DNA from: Betaproteobacteria bacterium | GTDB lineage: Bacteria > Pseudomonadota > Gammaproteobacteria > Burkholderiales > JAHFRG01 | Direction: 5' to 3' | Length of the DNA: 9,162 nt | NCBI GenBank assembly: GCA_023258935.1 | Contig: JAHFRG010000065.1 | Location: forward strand, 1-9,162 | Part shown: piece by piece, positions 6,976 to 9,162 of the stretch | Position numbering within the stretch: position 1 is the stretch's first letter | Layout of the letters: each line of letters starts with the position of its first letter | Notes under the pieces: generated by a model | What the model saw: the letters and a program-made list of their open reading frames with translations, nothing else | Told to the model about the DNA's origin: nothing | Database searches by the model: none | Made by a program: the position numbers and the translations under genes

Positions 6976-7668
6976 ATGAACGTCGATCCGCAGGAACTTG
7001 AAAAATTCAATGAACTCGCGCACCGCTGGTGGGACCCGGAAGCCGATTTCAAGCCGCTGCACGACCTCAATCCGCTGCGCCTTGAGTACATCGACAAGCT
7101 CACGAGCCTGAAAGGCAAGACCGTGCTCGACGTCGGCTGCGGCGGCGGCATTTTGTCGGAGAGCATGGCGGTACGAGGCGCGCATGTCACCGGAATAGAC
7201 CTTGGAGAGAAGGCGCTGAAAGTGGCAGAGTTGCACCGCCTGGAAAGCAAAGTTCGAGTCGAGTACCTGAAAATTGCGGCGGAAGACCTGGCGCGCGAGC
7301 AGCCTCACCATTACGACGTCGTAACCTGCATGGAATTTCTCGAGCACGTGCCCGATCCCGCGAGCACGGTACAAGCCTGCGCCGAACTGGTCAAACCCGG
7401 CGGCCAGTTATATTTTGCCACCATCAACCGCAATCTGAAATCCTATATTTTCGCGGTCATCGGCGCTGAGTACATACTGAGACTCCTGCCGCGCGGCACG
7501 CATGACTACGCGAGATTCATCAAGCCTTCGGAACTGGCGCGCCTCTGCCGCGATGCTGGATTGAACGTAGAGCACATCACCGGCATGACCTACAATCCGT
7601 TCAGCAAAATTTACGCCCTGGGACCCAACACCGACGTGAATTACATTTTGCACGCAAAGGCGGGTTGA
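6976..7668 (+). CDS. ubiG: Ubiquinone biosynthesis O-methyltransferase (3-demethylubiquinol 3-O-methyltransferase)
   Basis: SAM-dependent class I methyltransferase that performs both O-methylations of ubiquinone synthesis at the inner membrane face. The 230 residues follow E. coli UbiG closely: FNELAHRWWDPEADFKPLH (11-29), LNPLRL (31-36), SAM motif I VLDVGCGGGIL (50-60), acidic Asp75 in GIDLG, CMEFLEHVPDP (118-128), then SYIFAVIGAEYILRLLPRG (156-174), which corresponds to the amphipathic membrane-contacting stretch, and FIKPSEL. It ends GPNTDVNYILH. An in-frame TAG at 6964 makes ATG 6976 the only reasonable start; the ribosome site is weak, consistent with coupling to mtaD 4 bases upstream. 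UbiG releases SAH, a substrate for the neighbouring deaminase, which gives the gene pair a metabolic logic. The TGA stop overlaps a downstream ATG (TGATG). Confidence 0.97.
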   Translation: MNVDPQELEKFNELAHRWWDPEADFKPLHDLNPLRLEYIDKLTSLKGKTVLDVGCGGGILSESMAVRGAHVTGIDLGEKALKVAELHRLESKVRVEYLKIAAEDLAREQPHHYDVVTCMEFLEHVPDPASTVQACAELVKPGGQLYFATINRNLKSYIFAVIGAEYILRLLPRGTHDYARFIKPSELARLCRDAGLNVEHITGMTYNPFSKIYALGPNTDVNYILHAKAG

Positions 7669-7712
7669 TGCCGTTCGACTTTTTGCTTTTCATCTCCCTC
7701 CGCCGTGATTAA
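7668..7712 (+). CDS. Possible 14-codon coupling mini-ORF between ubiG and gph
   Basis: ATG at 7668 overlaps the ubiG stop as TGATG and opens a frame reading MPFDFLLFISLRRD, ending at TAA 7710-7712, five bases past the GTG start of the next gene. That gene has no Shine-Dalgarno, so ribosomes finishing this mini-ORF could restart at the GTG. Purely a sequence-based inference; an ORF this short could arise by chance. Confidence 0.25.
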   Translation: MPFDFLLFISLRRD

Positions 7713-8352
7713 AGCCGTGCTGTTTGACCTCGACGGCACGCTCGCCGACACTGCGCCCGATCTCGGCTTTGCGCTGAACCGCCAGCGCGAAAAACACGGA
7801 CTCGCGGAGCTGCCTTTGCCGACCATACGTCCCTATGTCTCTCAGGGAGGCCGTGGCCTGATGAAAATCGGTTTCAATCTCGCGCCCGGAGACGCGGCTT
7901 ACGACGCACGGCGCGCTGAATTCCTGGATTTCTACGAAGAGCGTCTTTGCCACGACACCCGGCTCTTTGCCGGCATACCCGAGGTTTTGGCGGAACTAGA
8001 AGGGAAAGGCTTGCCATGGGGCGTGGTCACCAACAAGATTGAGCGCTTCACCCTGCCGCTGATGCAAAAGCTCAAGCTCGACCGGCGCGCTGCCTGCATC
8101 ATAAGCGGCGATACCGGCGTCAACTTCAAGCCTCATCCCGAGCCGCTGCTTATGGCAAGCGGCAAAATTGGCGTACCGCCGCCGGCTTGCGTCTACGTCG
8201 GGGACGATGAGCGCGACGTGCAGGCGGCACACGCCGCGGGGATGCAGGCCATGGTTGCCCGCTACGGCTATCTCGGAAACAGCGCCCGTCCGGAAACCTG
8301 GGGCGCTGAAACTTATATTTTAAGCCCTATTGAAATCTTGCAATTTCTATGA
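7705..8352 (+). CDS. gph: HAD-superfamily phosphatase, Gph/MupP type
   Basis: A 215-residue cytoplasmic phosphatase of HAD subfamily IA. Motif I is DLDGT (Asp8 nucleophile, Asp10 acid/base), motif II is VVTNK (Thr109), motif III Lys142 in FKPHPEP, motif IV GDDERD (Asp167, Asp171). A helical cap lies at about 16-85. Standard annotation would be phosphoglycolate phosphatase. However, features such as the QGGRGLM cap segment, RRAEFLDFYEE, LPWGVVTNKIERF and the late TWGA recall Pseudomonas MupP, the MurNAc-6-phosphate phosphatase of peptidoglycan recycling, which also lies next to ubiG. Which substrate applies here is open. The start must be GTG 7705: the same frame is closed by the ubiG stop at 7666 and no other start lies between. 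The upstream sequence is pyrimidine-rich with no ribosome site, so coupling to upstream translation is likely. Probably the last gene of the mtaD-ubiG-gph unit. Confidence 0.9.
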   Translation: MIKAVLFDLDGTLADTAPDLGFALNRQREKHGLAELPLPTIRPYVSQGGRGLMKIGFNLAPGDAAYDARRAEFLDFYEERLCHDTRLFAGIPEVLAELEGKGLPWGVVTNKIERFTLPLMQKLKLDRRAACIISGDTGVNFKPHPEPLLMASGKIGVPPPACVYVGDDERDVQAAHAAGMQAMVARYGYLGNSARPETWGAETYILSPIEILQFL

Positions 8353-8365
8353 CAGCCCCCATTTA

Positions 8366-8374
8366 TGCGATAAT
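8366..8374 (+). promoter_or_regulatory. Probable extended -10 promoter of ssrA
   Basis: TGCGATAAT combines a TGn extension with a five-of-six match to TATAAT (8369-8374). It lies just past the gph stop and would start RNA near 8381, about 25 bases before the mature tmRNA 5' end, consistent with a processed precursor. No clear -35 hexamer is seen at the usual distance. Confidence 0.5.
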
Positions 8375-8405
8375 TGTTACTGCTGTTTTTTCAGTCTTCA
8401 GAAAT

Positions 8406-8769
8406 GGGGGCGACTTGGCTTCGACGTGGGTCGCAAAGCAGCGCAGGGCATACCGAGGACCAGTTCCCTCGCAAATCCACTGGAAAGCAACTAAACGCGA
8501 ACGACGAGCGTTACGTTCTAGCCGCTTAATCCCGGCTGGACTCTGCACCGGATCGCTCATGGGCCGGGTCGGGCAACCGACAACAGAGTCATTTACATGA
8601 GATCGTGCTGCTCAGGGTTACTTTGAGCAAACACTAAATCATAGGTAACTCGCCGTGGCGCAGCCCGTCGGCTGGCGTCGCACCGGTTAAAACAAACAGC
8701 CTGACTAAGTATGTAGAACTGCCTGTAGAGGACCTGCGGACGGGGGTTCGATTCCCCCCGCCTCCACCA
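8406..8769 (+). ncRNA. ssrA: Transfer-messenger RNA (tmRNA, one-piece)
   Basis: tmRNA rescues ribosomes stalled on broken messages: it enters as an alanyl-tRNA mimic with SmpB, then encodes a degradation tag. The 364-base gene has both halves of the tRNA-like domain. The 5' GGGGGCG (8406-8412) pairs with CGCCTCC (8759-8765), giving a 7-bp acceptor stem with one G-U pair, followed by A and an encoded CCA (8767-8769). The T arm is GGGGG-TTCGATT-CCCCC (8742-8758). The 5' region GACTTGGCTTCGACGTGG and the CCTGACTAAGTATGTAGA segment are highly conserved tmRNA signatures. The tag frame lies at 8497-8529. Both ends lie in the normal order, so this is not the permuted two-piece form known in some betaproteobacteria. 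It is closed by the hairpin at 8788-8816. Confidence 0.98.
8497..8529 (+). other. tmRNA tag-encoding frame
   Basis: The resume codon GCG at 8497 begins a reading frame for ANDERYVLAA ending at TAA 8527-8529. The ANDE start (SspB/ClpA contact region) and the LAA end (ClpX/Tsp degron) are the conserved parts; known betaproteobacterial tags such as ANDERFALAA differ only in the middle. It confirms the tmRNA call and orientation. Confidence 0.95.
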
Positions 8770-8787
8770 CACGATTTTCCAAAAGCA

Positions 8788-8816
8788 AACGCCGAGGGGC
8801 TATGCCCCTCGGCGTT
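8788..8816. terminator. Strong hairpin terminator between ssrA and the convergent membrane gene
   Basis: A 13-bp perfect stem, AACGCCGAGGGGC (8788-8800), loop TAT, and its complement to 8816. On the plus strand the tail is only moderately U-rich (CATTTCC); on the minus strand the stem is followed by TGCTTTTGG. Placed between two converging transcripts, it probably serves both. Confidence 0.85.
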
Positions 8817-8904
8817 CATTTCCGCAAGCTCATTCCCGTGCTATTTTTAACTCATGGAAGAGCCGCTGGCTCTCCTACAGTCCAAGCGGTTCCAAGTCTT
8901 TGAC

Positions 8905-9162
8905 CTATGCGGCGCTGGTAGTCAGAGCGGCAGCGGCCTTAGCGGAGGCCAAGCCCAGGACAGCACCGATTGCCATCGAGACGCAAACCGTGATGACAGC
9001 GTTGCCCAAGCCGATTGACATCAGGTTCGAGAGACCCAGTGCCTCAGCTGTCTGCAGAAGATAGGCAAAAGTAGCCGCGTAACCGCAGACATTCGTCGGG
9101 ATCGAGGAAAACGCCTTGATGGTGGCGCCGTAGCAGATCACCCAGACTGTAGCGCCAACCAC
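8905..9162 (-). CDS. Membrane protein, C-terminal part (possible DUF1097 family), cut by the right edge
   Basis: The 86 codons up to the edge are open and end at TAG 8905-8907; the GTG at 9162 is simply the last codon visible, so the true start probably lies outside. The product is strongly hydrophobic with about three membrane segments: VVGATVWVICYGATIKAF, then CGYAATFAYLLQ, then a long glycine/alanine-rich stretch ending GAVLGLASAKAAAALTTSAA. The AFSSIPTNVCGYAATFA pattern followed by a Gly-rich final helix recalls the C-terminal half of DUF1097 inner membrane proteins such as E. coli YcdZ, whose function is unknown. This family call is from memory of the motif and is tentative. It converges on ssrA and shares the hairpin region at 8788-8816; a weak 6-bp stem (8859-8873) just past its stop has no T run. 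Confidence 0.6.
   Translation of the reverse strand: MVGATVWVICYGATIKAFSSIPTNVCGYAATFAYLLQTAEALGLSNLMSIGLGNAVITVCVSMAIGAVLGLASAKAAAALTTSAA

Noticed and set aside
6534..7250. A 238-codon minus-strand open frame spanning mtaD and ubiG
   Set aside because: It crosses two well-supported genes on the other strand and has no recognisable protein features.
8349..8600. An 83-codon frame starting as ATGA on the gph stop
   Set aside because: It runs directly into the tmRNA, whose conserved structure explains the sequence; no ribosome site and no protein similarity are seen.
8856..8875. A terminator for the right-edge membrane gene (AGAGCC-GCT-GGCTCT stem)
   Set aside because: Only six base pairs plus a bulge and no T run on either strand; the hairpin at 8788-8816 is a far better candidate.
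8770..8904. A genomic island or prophage insertion at the tmRNA 3' end
   Set aside because: ssrA is a common integration site, but no integrase, direct repeat of the tmRNA end or atypical genes are visible in the short flank.

Overview
The window looks like an ordinary stretch of core chromosome from a betaproteobacterium. The evidence for that is the gene content and order (pheA, serC and gyrA on one strand; an RmpM-type OmpA protein, an SAH/MTA deaminase, ubiG and a HAD phosphatase on the other), the LCWRTGYW-containing short OmpA protein, and a one-piece tmRNA whose tag reads ANDERYVLAA, close to betaproteobacterial tags such as ANDERFALAA. The order or family (for example Nitrosomonadales or Rhodocyclales) cannot be fixed from the sequence alone. 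I see no mobile element, CRISPR array, integrase, toxin-antitoxin pair or defence gene, and no gene here is wholly unfamiliar.

Left half, minus strand, read from right to left: gyrA (DNA gyrase subunit A), then serC (phosphoserine aminotransferase) overlapping its end by a few bases, then pheA (chorismate mutase/prephenate dehydratase), which runs off the left edge. This is very likely one transcript that joins DNA topology to serine and phenylalanine synthesis, as in many beta- and gammaproteobacteria.

Middle: a 250-base AT-rich divergent control region (4591-4840) separates gyrA from ompA. It holds a good promoter and a strong ribosome binding site for ompA, a 14-base perfect palindrome in the ompA leader, a possible gyrA -10 box, and a 7-base direct repeat in the gyrA leader. 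ompA ends in a textbook intrinsic terminator.

Right half, plus strand: mtaD, ubiG and gph/mupP lie almost end to end. The neighbourhood makes metabolic sense: UbiG uses SAM and releases SAH, and the deaminase can remove SAH or MTA. The HAD phosphatase is labelled Gph by family, but its sequence and its place beside ubiG resemble Pseudomonas MupP, a MurNAc-6-phosphate phosphatase of cell-wall recycling. The tmRNA gene ssrA follows, closed by a strong hairpin that can work in both directions, since the last gene (the C-terminal part of a small membrane protein, possibly DUF1097) converges on it from the right edge.

The points most worth a second look are at regulatory and residue level: a 14-codon mini-ORF bridging ubiG and the SD-less GTG start of gph, an intrinsic terminator only 16 bases before mtaD, the unusual Ala83/Glu87 pair in the GyrA quinolone region, and the MupP-versus-Gph question.
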